From Batillaria attramentaria (lineage: Eukaryota > Mollusca > Gastropoda > Batillariidae): a DNA stretch of 64,000 nucleotides. The position numbers were made by a program, and so were the translations under genes. Location: the NCBI GenBank assembly GCA_018292915.2, contig JACVVK020000488.1, positions 42,501-106,500 of the forward strand, written 5' to 3'. Numbering within the stretch: position 1 is the stretch's first letter; each line of letters starts with the position of its first letter. The notes beneath the pieces are model-generated. The model ran no database searches. It worked only from the letters and a program-made list of their open reading frames with translations, and was not told the DNA's origin. This document shows positions 1 to 12,176 of this stretch, piece by piece.

Positions 1-533
1 ATTCAACACTCGGAGTGTCTGCGCCCGTTCAGCATCTAACGAGAGATTGTATTTCTGAGGTCACAGGTCAGCTAAGAGTCATTTCAGAAGTCTAATTTTG
101 TTTTGGATTTCAATTTCGACACATCAGGTATCCGAATATCCGAGTACCACACTATCTGCGCCTTTTTGTCGAGACAGCAGAGCTTTAACACATGAACATC
201 GCATCAGTTCGCTTGCACCGGCTTCCCCAGAGGCAAAATTACGCCTAGACGTATAGCCTGCATAAAAGGAAAAATCGTCTGGTTTATTGCCTTTGTGTCA
301 CGCACAATCAATAGAGGAGAGAGAACAAAGAGTTGATTACCCTCTGCACAGTTCAACGTTCTACAACTACATTGTAACTTGGTTGAAGTTGTAGTTTGGT
401 CGCAGTATGAAAGCGTGTTTATTAAGTATTGTTGTTTCGTTTTGCAACGGTGTCGTTCACTTACTCAAAAAAGTCCACACTTTGAACTGGAACAGTACGA
501 ACGTGCCCGTCAAACAACATAGTCATGACGTAT

Positions 534-845
534 TGTTGTAGAGATCGCGAAAAGCCACTGCATTTCGAAATTTCTAGACCATCCCAGAACATGCTGGTGC
601 AGTAACATCAGTAGATTACGTAACATTGGAAAGATTCCGTACTTGCCAGTAAGTTGAGGAATGTTCTAGATCTGACCTGTTTAGTATATAAGCAGCCATG
701 CACAGCCTTCTGGGTTCTTCTTCTTTCATGAGTTTGTTCTCCACGCATCTTCTGTTAATAAAGTATTGGAGTTATATCCTGTTGTATCCTGTGTCTTCTC
801 TGCGAGTGCACGGAGACAGCGACATAGCAGGAGAAAAATACAACA
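534..845 (+). mobile_element. Solo LTR of an LTR retrotransposon
   Basis: A 312-bp unit starts TGTTGTA and ends TACAACA, perfect inverted termini of the TG...CA type. It is flanked by a 5-bp direct repeat CGTAT (529-533 and 846-850). Inside are TATATAAG at 685-692 and AATAAA at 757-762, in the order expected of U3, R and U5. The short ORF across R is not a gene. No internal retrotransposon region is present. Orientation follows the TATA-AATAAA order. Confidence 0.85.
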
Positions 846-850
846 CGTAT

Positions 851-2325
851 GAATACCGTTTTTGTGCACTCTGCGCAGACAAATTTAAGTTATAGTTCCG
901 ACAAACTTCAGAGTCATTTCAAAGTTGAAACTTCATGCATTTCTTTTTAAATACATGACTTGGACAAATTGAACTGTACAAGCTGCATTGGGTCTTGCTG
1001 TTGCTTCTTTTATACGTACGAATACAAGAGAAAAAAAAAAATAAAGACAAACATCTTTCTTGCCAGTTAAACATTAATTAGAAACTTTCCTTCGGCACTT
1101 GCTCTGCATAACATAAACAAATATCCGCTTAGAACGAGTGTGAAAATACCTACAATTTAACCTTCAGTTTATATAAATAAATAACTATATAGATAAATAC
1201 AGCCGTCAGTGTGATGACTGATTTGTTTAATTTTAATCATAGAGTGGTTAATAGTTCCGCCAGTTTTGGGGTTTTGTTGTTGTTGTTGTTTGTTTGTTGT
1301 TGTTGTTGTTGTTTTATGAACTAGTTTGAATTTAGTGAACGGGAAAAGAGAATCTAGAAGATAAAACCGCTGCAGGCCAGGTATTTCTAACTGAGAGATA
1401 ATCGCAGAGCAGACACCCTCGCCGACCGGGCAAGCATTACGGGTGGCCTGCGCCTAGGAAGTGGTAAGGAGTCTGAGTCGCACGGTACATGAGCAAAGCT
1501 TCGGTCATCATACCATAGACCGTCTGCAGAGCACAGGCGGGCAAAGAGGCAGTGAACGACGATCAACCTTGCAACGGGACGACAGTCTCAAAGACGACAT
1601 TGGGAAGATAACTGCCCATGGGAGATGGCGTGGAGCGCTCATGGGCTTCCCCGAACGCAGAGATGTCGTCGTCTTGAACGGAAGTATACTCTACCGAAGT
1701 GAAACGCAACGAGGCCGTCCTCAAGTTACATTTCTATATAATTTTACAGCAGCTCGCCCCCTGTGGGCCTGGGAGCAGACGAACCGCAAAAATCGATGAC
1801 GTCATCATGTGCACGGGTTCACTTGAAGGGAAGCCTAGCTTACTCTATCTACCTCATTTAACAAACCCTCGGCGATTTGGGGTGGGGACGGGTGTGTGTG
1901 TGGGGGGGGGGGGGGGGGGTGGGGGTTTGTAAAAGACGTTAGGGATGATGACGGCGCTGACGTCACCATAATTTGTAAACCACAGCTGACCGCCCCTCCC
2001 CCCCCCCCTTTACCCCCAACCCCACCCCACCCCTAACGAAACCTGAACTCAGATCAAACCATGAGATCGTGGTATTCACCAAATAATTACACACGTTACA
2101 CAACGTGTTTTTCTTGAACGGTAATGTGATCACAATAATGGACAAACTGCAGCTGAGCCCTTGATTGAAGAAACCCGGACTCTGATTAAAGTCTCTATGT
2201 TCGTGATGAGACAAAAGGGGTGTGTGGGGGGGGGAGGGGGCGGGGGGACTGCCGCTGACAAAGTTCTAAGGCTGTTTTGCCGTTCTGGCCACTGTGACCT
2301 TTTTTTTTTTTTTTTTTACTCGTCA
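851..2325. other. Intergenic; no gene seen
   Basis: Contains a (GTT)n run at 1271-1315 and G/C homopolymer tracts near 1900-1920, 1995-2010 and 2224-2246. ORFs across this region lack any recognisable motif. Confidence 0.5.
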
Positions 2326-2690
2326 CCTATCACTTCGCGAACCCTCCGGTCGTCGTCCGAGAGGCTTCTCAAAATTCCCAAGCGCAACCTGAAATCCTTT
2401 GGCGAGCGTTCTGTCAGTTTTCTGGCACCAGCCTTTTGGAATTCTCTGCCAGCAAGTCTGAGAAATGCGCCCACACTGTCTAGTTTTAAGAGCAATGTTA
2501 AAACATTCCTCTTTTGTAAAGCCTTCCAGTAATTTCCTGTGTCAGTAGCTGGTCAGTTTCACCAGTGTATGCGTGTCCGCCATTTGTAAAATGTGCGTGA
2601 GTGTCGGTGAGTGATTGGCGCATTGAGTTTTATTCTAAAAACATGCGCCTTACAAATACCATCTATTATTATTATTATTATTATTATTAT
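2326..2690 (+). mobile_element. LINE 3' end with reverse-transcriptase C-terminus and (ATT)n tail
   Basis: The frame to TAA at 2530 reads KSFGERSVSFLAPAFWNSLP, then SLRNAPTLSSFKSNVKTFLF, the characteristic C-terminal tail of CR1/L2-clade-like LINE polymerases. A 3' UTR follows, ending in GCGCCTTACAAATACC and an (ATT)n tail at 2667-2690. The copy is heavily 5'-truncated. Confidence 0.8.
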
Positions 2691-2793
2691 CTTGACTTTG
2701 CGGCTTCTAATAGTAGAGGAATATGACTTTCTTTGGCCTGACTCTTCCATACCTGTACAACACGCCAATTAGAATAGATGGACAAAAGTCGCT

Positions 2794-3076
2794 AGAATTT
2801 GTTGCAGTAGCTACCGAGCCTCCGGCGAGAGGTAGCTACGGCAAAAAAAAGAATTGAAACATCGAGTGGTTTCTTTCGTGGTAAACCACTCGCCAATGCA
2901 AACTTTCAGTGAGTTAACTATGAGTGCTTTACGTCCGAAAATAGTAAAGGAAACAGAGAGCGAAAGTGTGAGTTATGAATTTCTCGTGGTCTACCACGAA
3001 AGAAACCACTCGATGTTTCAATTTTTGTCGTAGCTACCTCGCCGGAGGCTCGGTAGCTACGGCAAAAAAATTGAAA
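2794..3076. mobile_element. Short TIR/foldback element
   Basis: About 95-bp inverted arms: the left arm has GTAGCTACCGAGCCTCCGGC and ATCGAGTGGTTTCTTTCGTGG; the right arm from about 2980 is its reverse complement. The arms hold a further internal palindrome (GTAGCTACC...GGTAGCTAC). There is no ORF, so it is a non-autonomous element. Confidence 0.8.
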
Positions 3077-3525
3077 CCATCAACTAATCATGTAAGCTCT
3101 ACTCCCACAACGTTCTTGTATGCCTGAAAAAAAATACTGAGACTTTAAACCTTAACATCGTGATATGACCATCCCCCTACTGACGTTACTACAATGTGTT
3201 TTTCAACCAATAACCTTGGACTCCGCATCTTGTGAAACGTTTCTATGACAACCAGGACAGGAAATTAGACGCTTCCTCTCGTTGTCTTATCGCCCTCTGT
3301 CGAGCTTTCCCTTTGATGTCAGGAGCACCTGAGTTGTTCATGGTGATGCCCAGAGAAGCCGTTTCCTCCAGCTCACTCACGCATGTACGTGCGGCCTTTT
3401 CATGTTTCGCCGCCAAAGCCCAAGCGTGGCGAGTCTGCAACATCCTTCATTAACTTTGTCTTTCTTGTCGACAGCGGCGTTCACGTGCGGACAGCACATT
3501 TCACCGGTGGGTTCATTATTGTACT

Positions 3526-3790
3526 GTGACTAATCTGTCCGTAGTCCGTCAGAGTAAACAGGACCCAGTACTTGATAAAAACTTCTGTCTGCCGCTGACG
3601 CTCGGAAATCCTCATGTCAGAACGAAGACTTTCGGTCAGCGTAGTTTTTCATACCAGGCTCCGACTTTTTGGAATGATCTCCCAGCATCAATCAGAATCC
3701 GACACAAAACCAACCCCATCCTTCAAGCAAAATCTGAAAACCCACGTCTTGACTGCCCTCAACCAATAGCTGTTGCCACATCATCATCTT
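3526..3790 (+). mobile_element. Second LINE polymerase C-terminal fragment
   Basis: The translation VRTKTFGQRSFSYQAPTFWN followed by DLPASIR matches the same LINE polymerase tail as the copy at 2.4 kb, but belongs to a different subfamily. It runs directly into a (GT)n array at 3797-3882. Confidence 0.7.
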
Positions 3791-3796
3791 GCTGGT

Positions 3797-3798
3797 CG

Positions 3799-3884
<86 letters not shown>

Positions 3885-3976
3885 TTAACTAGTTACTTAG
3901 TCAATTAAAGGAACTAGTTCCGTAAGATTCATTTAGTTAGTTTACTTAGCTATAACTTAGTTAGGATGTGAGTGTT

Positions 3977-4066
<90 letters not shown>
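3797..4066. repeat. Microsatellites (GT)n 3797-3882 and (TTAG)n 3977-4066
   Basis: Both are read directly as near-perfect tandem runs. The (TTAG)n tract has about 22 units. Confidence 0.95.
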
Positions 4067-4067
<1 letters not shown>

Positions 4068-4084
4068 GGATTCTTATCCAGTTG

Positions 4085-4260
4085 GAAGCTGGTATAGCTG
4101 AGGGATAAAGCGTTGGACTTTCAATGCTCGGGTCGTGAGTTCGAATCCCGACTGTGGGCCAGATATTTGTGCTGGTCTTTTGTCTCGTTGCCCCGTCTTT
4201 GCTATCACCCATATGTGGTGGAAAAGGACGTTAAAGCCTCAAACATCCACCCACCCTAAT
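4085..4260 (+). mobile_element. SINE copy, tRNA-Arg-like family
   Basis: The A-box-like TATAGCTGAGGG and B box GAGTTCGAATCCC are followed by the family tail with TTTGTGCTGG, a CCCCGTCTTTG segment and GGAAAAGGACGTTAAA. The head resembles tRNA-Arg(TCT). It is a repeat, not a tRNA gene. Confidence 0.85.
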
Positions 4261-4494
4261 TATTTAGTCAGTTTAGTCAGTTAGTTAGTTTATCATATCA
4301 AACACCAAATACGCATTATTTTCTGAGAGAAAAAAAATACAGACGATTGCATTTGTAATCAGGATGTAAATAATGGGCATGTGGTTATCCTTGTTTCTGA
4401 TATTTACAGAATTCCAACAGTCTTCTTTCAGGCATGCATTGCAGACGACATTTTATTTAGAGCCCTTCCTTTATTTTTTTCATATAATTATGGC

Positions 4495-4555
4495 TAAATA
4501 ATAATGACAAGGATGACTTACATAGCGCTTATGGTTATACACGCTTTGGCCAAAC
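4495..4555 (-). mobile_element. Retroposon 3'-end fragment
   Basis: AATAATGACAAGGATGACTT followed by ATAGCGCTTATGG is the reverse complement of the GCGC...(ATT)n type 3' end seen in other copies here. Confidence 0.45.
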
Positions 4556-4743
4556 TCTAAAGACATAACAACAGTTAGTAAATACCACACACGGACAAAA
4601 CTCTTGTAACTTTCAAACAAATGTGAACAAATAATGATTTAAAAAAATAAGAACAAGAATGCTGACGCGCATTAAAACAGAGGAGTATTAACATATTAGA
4701 AACATCAGGTATATTGAACACAATAAATTCAAAGTCCAAATCA

Positions 4744-4767
4744 TCGTCGTCATCGTCGTCGTCGTCG

Positions 4768-4827
<60 letters not shown>

Positions 4828-4887
4828 ATGTTTGTTTCGTAACAAATGAGGAGCCATGACGATACGTTAAAAACAAACAAAACCACC

Positions 4888-4979
<92 letters not shown>
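4744..4979. repeat. (TCA/TCG)n at 4744-4827 and (CA)n at 4887-4979
   Basis: Direct tandem runs. Long Asp- or Met-rich and Cys-Val ORFs across them are translation artefacts. Confidence 0.95.
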
Positions 4980-4983
<4 letters not shown>

Positions 4984-5229
4984 GGGGAGGGGGAATGCGC
5001 TATTAAAATTAAAAACCACGGAAACATGTAAGTATATGCATACGCTGGTATTCACATATGGCATGTCAAACGATCACGGAATTTTTTTCCAAACCTGAAA
5101 CTGTGCGTAGTTTTCTCAAACGTGGCCAGGTTTGACACTTCGCGGTGGCGTCATAATCCCATCAGACTGAAAAACACTTGTGAAGTGAAGAAAACGGAAG
5201 CCGGTAAGCGTCAACCGTTGACCAAAATC

Positions 5230-5572
5230 AGTTCACTATTTTCTAAATTTGTGATCAGTATTTCGTTTCCAGTCACACGTTTTCCTTTCACACTCACAGC
5301 TCCGGTAACGAAAGACAACTGCTGAAATCGACAGCCAGCGTCCGAGTTATTTTACTTCGATAACTTTGTGAGGAGTATTTCGTTTCCAATCACACTTTTT
5401 CCTTTAACGGTGTTTGCCCCGGTAACGAACGACAAACGCTGAAATCGGACAGCCAGCGTTTTATGCTCACCAAACTACTTCTATAACTTTGTGAGGAGTG
5501 TTTCGTTTCCACTCACACTTTTTCCTATAACAGTGATAGCCCCGGTAAAGAACGACAACTACTGAAGAGTGT
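5230..5572. repeat. Tandem repeat, about three units of about 120 bp
   Basis: The phrases AGTATTTCGTTTCCA, CACACTTTTTCCT, CCCCGGTAACGAA and AGCCAGCG recur in the same order at about 5250, 5365 and 5490. Units differ by scattered substitutions. There is no coding signal. Confidence 0.75.
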
Positions 5573-6334
5573 CTTGCAAACTTCTTCGCATCGTGCTCCT
5601 ATATATATACAGCAAATTATATGCAACACCACGTCGAGGCGGAGACTGGTGGAGGACTGTTTCGTTAAAAGCTACGTGTGGTTGGACCTATTCTAATCAG
5701 CTTGCGATTGCTGCCGCCAGCTGGTGCCGATATAGCCAAATGAAGCGCTGTCTAGAATCAGCCTACCAACTGATGTTGGTGCGGATTTTCTGACACGGAA
5801 AATGTGTCTTTGTTAAATAACACGCCGACTTACACTTGATTTCACGTGCAATCACATCAAAAAGGAAAAACAGAAAGCAGAACTTTTTTGTTCTAAGTAT
5901 CACTAACAGGATTAGTGAATTTGTGTATTAATTTTTAGCTCGCCCAATACTTGAAGATTGCAAAGATGTGGGGGATGGGGTGGGGGGGGAGGAGGAGGAT
6001 GAGGGAGAGGGGGAGGGGTTTGGGGCTAACCCCCAGTCACGTGGCTATCATTGGCTTGGTTCACGGAGTTAGTTTTGGGCAGGGGGGTATTTTGGAGGGG
6101 GGGGGGGGAGAGTCATAGGTGACTAGCCTAATCTCTTCGTTTCAAGCATGTGGAAAAGTTCTATACCCGCAGAATGAATGTATGTGTCATATTTCTTTCG
6201 CCTGTTATTCAGAAAGTACATTAACCCCTTGAGTGCTGTCACGGATGTTTATAGTTCTACTGGAATTTAAATGATCAGTGTCGTGTAGTCGGCGACAGTG
6301 TACATTGCGTATCATGTGGCGTCTAACATCTATT

Positions 6335-6570
6335 CACTCAAGAGAACCTGCCACAGTGACAGGCATCTCAAAAGCCGGCACTGAGCCAACAAAAGGCCTC
6401 ATCGCTGCGACGCGAATATCACGGACTGACTGAACGAATCTGCTAGTGTCACGGACACAGTCAACCGCTGAGTTTAAGAATTTGAAGTTTGCCGTTCGCA
6501 CAGTTTTGTAACGGCATTGTATCACATTCAGAGCTCTGCTATTTTCAGCGTTCAGGCGAACTCACATGCG
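6335..6570. repeat. Diverged unclassified repeat (related copy at 19455-19630)
   Basis: Shared phrases in the same order are GCACTGAGCC(A)RCAAAAG, AGAGCTCT and ACTCACA(T/A)GCGCAAC. No TIRs or ORF were seen. Confidence 0.5.
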
Positions 6571-7440
6571 CAACTGTTCCAAACCAAAAGTCTCCCTAAT
6601 AATCTTCGCAACGGCACCTTCAAAAAGGGTTAGGTTGTTGTTGTTGTTGTTGTTGTTGTTGCTGTTGTTTTTGTTGTTGTTTTGGTTTGGGGTCTTTGGT
6701 TTTGGTTCGGTCTTGGGGTTTTGTTTTGTTTTGTTATTGTTGTTGTTGTTTTGTTGTTTAATTTTTGTGTCCTGTTTTGTTTTGTTTTTTTTGATTTGGG
6801 GTTTGTTTGGCTCTTGTTTTGTTTTGTTGGGGGGAGGATTGTTGTTAGTTGTTTGTTTGTTGTTTTGTTGTTCTTGTTTGTTGTTGTTTGTGTTGTTTTT
6901 GTTGTTGTTGTTTTTTGTTTTTGTTTGTTTGTTGTTGTTGTTTGGGTTTTTTTCATAACAATAGTCTTTCCTCGCTTAATTTCTATATGTTGCCTTGTAG
7001 AGGATGCCTTTACAATCAGCACGCGCATGAGAAACATCAACCTACAATTATGTGAAACACTGCTTTTGGGGAACAACATACAAAATCGATTTCTTTTCCA
7101 AGGAGCTTTTAGTTTGGACTTTTGGGCTCTACATGTAATACTGCTCAGTGAACTCAGTCCCGTTTCATGTTATTGATGAACTATTTTACGGTTCCACCCG
7201 GTAACATTTGCTAAGCCGACGTCAGAATGAAATAGGAGAGAGGTAATTAGCTCTGTGTCTCGCTGAATGACACCAGCGGGTTGCGTAATAATTTCAGCTC
7301 TGCACATTTTGTGCTGGCAAAATTTTCGTGAAAAGGTAAGGCGTGGTAAAAGAAAAGTACTCCGTTTTCTGCTTCACGATGTAGCAAAAAAAAACAAAAA
7401 AAACACATATGGTCGGCAATGAATTTTTTACACCCCGCCT
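6571..7440. other. (GTT)n-rich intergenic tract; no gene seen
   Basis: 6630-6950 is a degenerate G/T-only stretch of GTT, GTTTT and GTTTG units. The hydrophobic ORFs in it are artefacts of the repeat. Confidence 0.7.
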
Positions 7441-7443
7441 CTT

Positions 7444-7526
7444 AAAGGGAGGTGGGTGGGTGTTTGGGGGTTTAACGTCCTTTTCCACCACATACGGGTG
7501 ACAATCAAAGACGGGGCGTTTAACGG
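7444..7526 (-). mobile_element. tRNA-Arg-like SINE, truncated tail only
   Basis: GTTTGGGGGTTTAACGTCC and CCACCACATACGGGTGA match the family tail in reverse. The tRNA head is missing. Confidence 0.8.
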
Positions 7527-8125
7527 GAAGATGCTTATAGCTTAAAATATCATTAATAATATTTTTTTTATCTCTTCTTAGTTGTTTTGTTTCGTTTCGT
7601 TTCGTTTGTTTTTTCTCATTCTTTCTTTCGTTTTGGTTTTTGGGGGTTTGTGGGGGTTTTGTTGTTGTTGTTGTTGTTATTGTTTGTTTATTGTTCTTAA
7701 TGTTTGCGTCAAACAGAAATTGTACACCCATTCCAGGGCAAAATCTGTCAGCCTATTCTTGCCCCCTAGCTCAGTTTTCCTATCATGATTAGTGAGAGCC
7801 TATAAGAGCAAAATGAAATACCCTAGGGGTGAGGGAAATTGTGTAGGCGGCGCGTAGACACACACGGGCATATCAAATTTGCCTGATACTGGTTCCTTGT
7901 ATGGTCAGGTACTTTAGGAGTGGTGGCCAGTAAAGAGGCTTCGAAGCAGCAGTAAACGGCGCGCCCGGAGGGACTTATCTTATAATGATCGTTAATTAAG
8001 GTTCAAGGCCGTTTTCGTAAAGGCATTAGGAAAAGTAGAGAAGAGTATTTTGAACTGATTCCAAGACGCCATTTGTGTAAGTGGCGCAGAAAATTATATT
8101 GTATGATTATCCCTGCTTTGGGTTG

Positions 8126-8843
8126 TTGTTGTTGCTGCTGCTGTTGTTGTTGTTGTTGTTGTTGTTGTCGTCGTCGTTGTTGTGTTTGATGTATTGCCAG
8201 GGAGTTTGAAAGAGGTCCTTTACCAAGGTATCAACGTGGTTTTGCAAGCTGTATTTTAGAAAGGGTTGCTTTTACTAAGGTACTGGCTGCAGAATTTAAG
8301 CACGCATTTTAATAATAATAATAATGGAGAGAAACAACTTAAAATTGGGTGATATTTAATACGAAAGAGATTGACGTAGTCGTCTTTTTCCTCAAATGAC
8401 GTCAATGGACTTGTTGCTTCCTTGCCACTCTTTAGTCATATCAAACTACGCGTGCTTCCCTCGTTGTAGTGTCTGGCAAAGAGTTTGCCAGACCATGCCA
8501 TGTGTTGTGCTCATTATGACGCGGGACGCGATTGGCTGAATTCTCGGGGCTCGGTCTTTATGAGTGGCAGGAGTTGGGTCGTCCATTGCTACTGATTCAA
8601 ATCCGCTAGACATACAGGGCATGTCTCTGAATCGGCAAAGGAAATTCAGAAAACGGTCTCATCAAAATCAGTAAAAACAAACATGAGCGTAGTATTATTA
8701 CATTACAACTGAACTGCCATAGATTCAAGCTGATAGGGAAACTTCAGAAAACAGTCACGCCAAATTGAACAGCACAACAGCAACAAACAAAATGCTTATT
8801 TAAAAATGGACAATGACGTAATGCTGAATTCCAGGCCGTGCTC

Positions 8844-8896
<53 letters not shown>

Positions 8897-9050
8897 CTAT
8901 CCTGAATAAAAAACGTTTCATCATCATCGTCATCATCATTATCATCATCATCTCTCTCTCTCTCTCTCCTCTTTATACCCTCTAGACAGGGTACGCAAAA
9001 ATGTATGCTATGTATGATGTGTGTGTGTGCGTGTGTGTGTGTGTGTGTGT

Positions 9051-9084
<34 letters not shown>

Positions 9085-9192
9085 GTGTGTGTGTTTTCTA
9101 CCTTTTATAGTCTTTCCTTTAGTAATTTTGTAGTGCCTTTTTTGTGGCTGATTGAAGACAAATCTTTTCCGTTGTAAAATAAAGTTCGTTCG

Positions 9193-9236
<44 letters not shown>
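8126..9236. repeat. Cluster of microsatellites: (GTT)n, (CT)n, (ATC)n, (GT)n, (CT)n
   Basis: (GTT)n at 8126-8185, (CT)n at 8840-8893, (ATC)n at 8921-8951, (CT)n to 8966, (GT)n at 9019-9095 and (CT)n at 9199-9236. Two of them sit next to retroposon 3' ends (AATAAAAAACGTTTCATC near 8905 in reverse; AAAATAAAGTTCG near 9178). Confidence 0.9.
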
Positions 9237-9238
<2 letters not shown>

Positions 9239-9897
9239 GTGCATGCAAACAACAGCAATACATGCACTTGTCTGAGCAAAGTTTCCACCCTGTATGTAAG
9301 CTACATGATAATGGTTTGTACTTTAAGTGACATGGCTAATTGTCGATCACGCACACTGTCACACGCAGAGCTTATTCACGGACCCCCAAATAGTACGGTG
9401 CTCAATGGGTTTTCACTGCTTATTCTCTCTCTCCCCTAAACAATACCTCCCCCCCCCCCCCGCCTCCCACGTAAAAAGAATTAAAAATTCGATTGGCAAA
9501 GCCTTCCTTGCTCCCTGCTCTTTGCAAGAGGTTACTATTATTATACAAGGCGTTGTTGCCAACCATCAATGTACAAAAGGCACATCTTTTGAAACCTTGT
9601 GACCTTGACTTTGACAAAAAAAAATTATGAACAAGAGCCCTTTAATTATTCAAACCATAAATGTGCCAAATGTGGGTTGCCTGATGTTCATCGGTTTCCT
9701 TGTTTAATCAGAAAATATTGCATATTTTTTTGAATTTTCATCATGACCCTGTGACTCTAACCTTTAGGAGAGGCTATTTAAAGTGATACGCTTGGAAAGG
9801 CCTTGTCAACAACGAGAACTGTGCCAAGTTTGATGTTTCTACTATTTACAGTTCCCTTAGAAAACGCCAGTGTTTAAGTTTGTCATAGACAGACGAC

Positions 9898-10184
9898 AGA
9901 CGAGGGTGGGTTAGTTAGTTATTTATTTAGGGCTTAACGCCGCGCAGACGAGGGTGGGAGAGCCGGGGTGGCCCAGTGGTAAAGACGAGGGTGGGAGAGC
10001 CGGGATGGCCGAATGGCAAAGCGCTGGACTTCTAATGCTCGGGTCGTGAGTTCGTATGCCGCTTGGGCCCAATTCCTTGTGCTGGCTTTTTCATCGCTGC
10101 CCCGTCGTTGATATCACCCGTATGTGGTGGAAAAGGACGTTAACCCCCCCCCCCCAACCCAAACACCAACCAAGACGAGGTAGG
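9898..10184 (+). mobile_element. Stacked retroposon insertions at one target, including a tRNA-Arg-like SINE (9996-10165)
   Basis: AGACGAGGGTGG occurs at 9898, 9946 and 9983, and as AGACGAGGTAGG at 10173. Between copies 1 and 2 lies a reversed ACT-tailed element end, between 2 and 3 only the first bases of a SINE head (GAGAGCCGGGGTGGCCCAG), and between 3 and 4 a full-length SINE. Each spacing is a target-site duplication of the same site. Confidence 0.75.
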
Positions 10185-10469
10185 ACCATTACACAGACAC
10201 ACTCTGTTACATACGTGTTACTCTGTTACACTCTGTTACATACGTGAATCAAAAAAATCGCTCGCCTAAACACAGCTTTTGCCCTAAAGCGATAGGCACC
10301 ACCAAAAAAAAAAAAAGCGCAAGTTCTGCTGTACCGATCAAAAACAATCACCTTACTATTCCCGCTACTCAGTGGTGACAGACAACCGTCTATCCAGTCT
10401 GTTGCACGTAGATTGTACTTTCAGTGGCATGACTGCGATTGTCAGTCACGCACCTCATCACCTCACTGA

Positions 10470-10925
10470 CAGGGGATTTGGTCTAGTTGCTAAGGTAACC
10501 TGAACTGCCTGTTTTCGAATCCCTGGTGGGCAGGAATCTGGCGAGAGTTTTCCTTTTCCAAATCGAGTCAAAATCAAGTGCAGACTCGTTCACAGGACCT
10601 GTCTCGCCCTCGTGCATACAAATTGAGCGTGGGGTCATGTTTGGTGTTTATTTGAGGTACCCTGTTTGGCGATTGTGTTAGTCTGTAGTGATTTCTGTTG
10701 TCATGAAAAAGTGTAGTTTTCGTGATTTTTATGTTATGTAGGTCAAGGTGCATGCCAGGCGGTCACAAAAAAGGCAAGCTAGCTGCCAGTGAAGCTGGGA
10801 CTTTTTAGTGAAGCTGGGACTTTTTGCACAGAGGTCGGACACAAGTGAAGCATGCGCATTTATGTAAACTGCCTCTCTGGTCTAAATAGGAAGTAGACGT
10901 GCATTATTCCACTCAGACCCATCCC
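10470..10925 (+). mobile_element. tRNA-like-headed repeat, family shared with 22590-23275 and 23585-23935
   Basis: The head ATTTGGTCTAGTTGCTAAGG and TTTTCGAATCCCTGGTGGGC are A- and B-box-like. The body continues AAATTGAGCGTGGGGTCA, TGAGGTACCCTGTTTG and AAGCTGCCAGTGAAGC-type phrases found again at 22.6-23.3 kb. Sequence to about 11790 may belong to the same large repeat. Confidence 0.65.
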
Positions 10926-11556
10926 AAATATATGCAAATATCTTGAAAATGGCTGAAAATTTCATTAAAATTTGACCAGAATCGAAAAATTCAGCCATTT
11001 TTCCATAAGAAAATCAGTCACTTTCTCATCTGTCGAAAAACTCATTTTTGACCGAAGTTCAGGATCAGGCAGAAGGATTCCCCTACCTAGCTCGTGGTCA
11101 CTAGACTGAGGACTTTCTGGCTGGTGTCTTTTCTTGTGTATTACTAACGAATTTGAGGGGTCGAAAAGTTAGCCAAAAATGAGGTATTCACGCTGGTTTT
11201 TGCAAGATATTTCTGTAACTATTTGACATACAGGCACCAAACTTTGCAAACAGTTTCTGGACATCAGCAGTTGGCTTATGTACCTCTACTATTGAAGTGG
11301 TTTTGTGAAAATAACCAACCTTGAAAATTCATAAATTTATGCGAAAAAAACATGCGTATGAAAAATTATCCACTCTGATAATATCAGTTGTATCTTTGAG
11401 TGTGTGGTACAAAAGCCAGATCACCATGTTAGACAAACCATCCCAAACTACCAAGACAGTGGGAGTTGTCATTGATAGCCAATGTTGCTAAAATGTGTGC
11501 TAATTAATTGGCTTTGAGCACGCCACTTTTTTCTGATGTTCTACATTGTAGAGTCT

Positions 11557-11685
11557 TTAGATGGACTCTGAGCACTAATTTGACCACATATTTGGAAAGC
11601 TCAGCCAATTTCCTATTGGTATTAGATGGACTCTGAGCACTAATTTGACCAAATATTTGGAAAGCTCAGCCAATTTCCTATTGGT
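11557..11685. repeat. 65-bp tandem duplication
   Basis: The unit beginning TTAGATGGACTCTGAGCAC starts at 11557 and again at 11622. The two units differ at about one base, so the duplication is recent. Confidence 0.9.
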
Positions 11686-12176
11686 ATGCAAATTTTTGTG
11701 TTTTTAGCTTGAAACAAAATGAACACACAATAAAAACACAAAAATGACCGAAATTTCAGCTAGTAGTGCCACCTTAACAATAAGGACAGAGTGAACATTT
11801 TAGCACGTAGACATCTCTCAAATTACTTCGTGCTGGAAAAAAAAAAAGTGCGCTATTGCATTCAGTGCAAAGTGATAATCATGTCCATAGACAAAGAATG
11901 TATCTATGGCCAGTACTACCGTCAATTTGTCATAATGCATAAGCGCCGAGGCTTTGACCACCATTTATGCCAATTTACCATTCAACGGTAGAGTAGATAA
12001 TGCGATCGATGGATCGGTGGCCAGCACCTCAGTGGAACGTCCGTGACTGTATAGCCAGGCCAGCTGGTACAATGGGTGACGATAGTAAGTAGGTCAGTAC
12101 ATCGACACGTATTTCACAAATCAAAGACACTATATGAGGAGGACATTGTATCTCTTGGTCAGTAAATTGGCTCCGC

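Noticed and set aside
698..895. 65-codon ORF with hydrophobic start, looking like a secreted peptide
   Set aside because: It lies across the R/U5 part and downstream flank of the solo LTR; its ATG is the usual position after an LTR TATA box, and no family is recognised.
4575..5064. Long Cys-Val, Asp-rich and Met-rich ORFs
   Set aside because: Translations of (CA)n and (TCA)n microsatellites. The same applies to ORFs near 9.0, 18.1, 24.3, 27.2, 35.2, 37.6, 39.8, 41.2 and 56.3 kb.
6566..7176. Apparent multi-pass membrane proteins rich in Leu, Val and Phe
   Set aside because: They are read from a GTT/GTTTT low-complexity tract with no conserved features.
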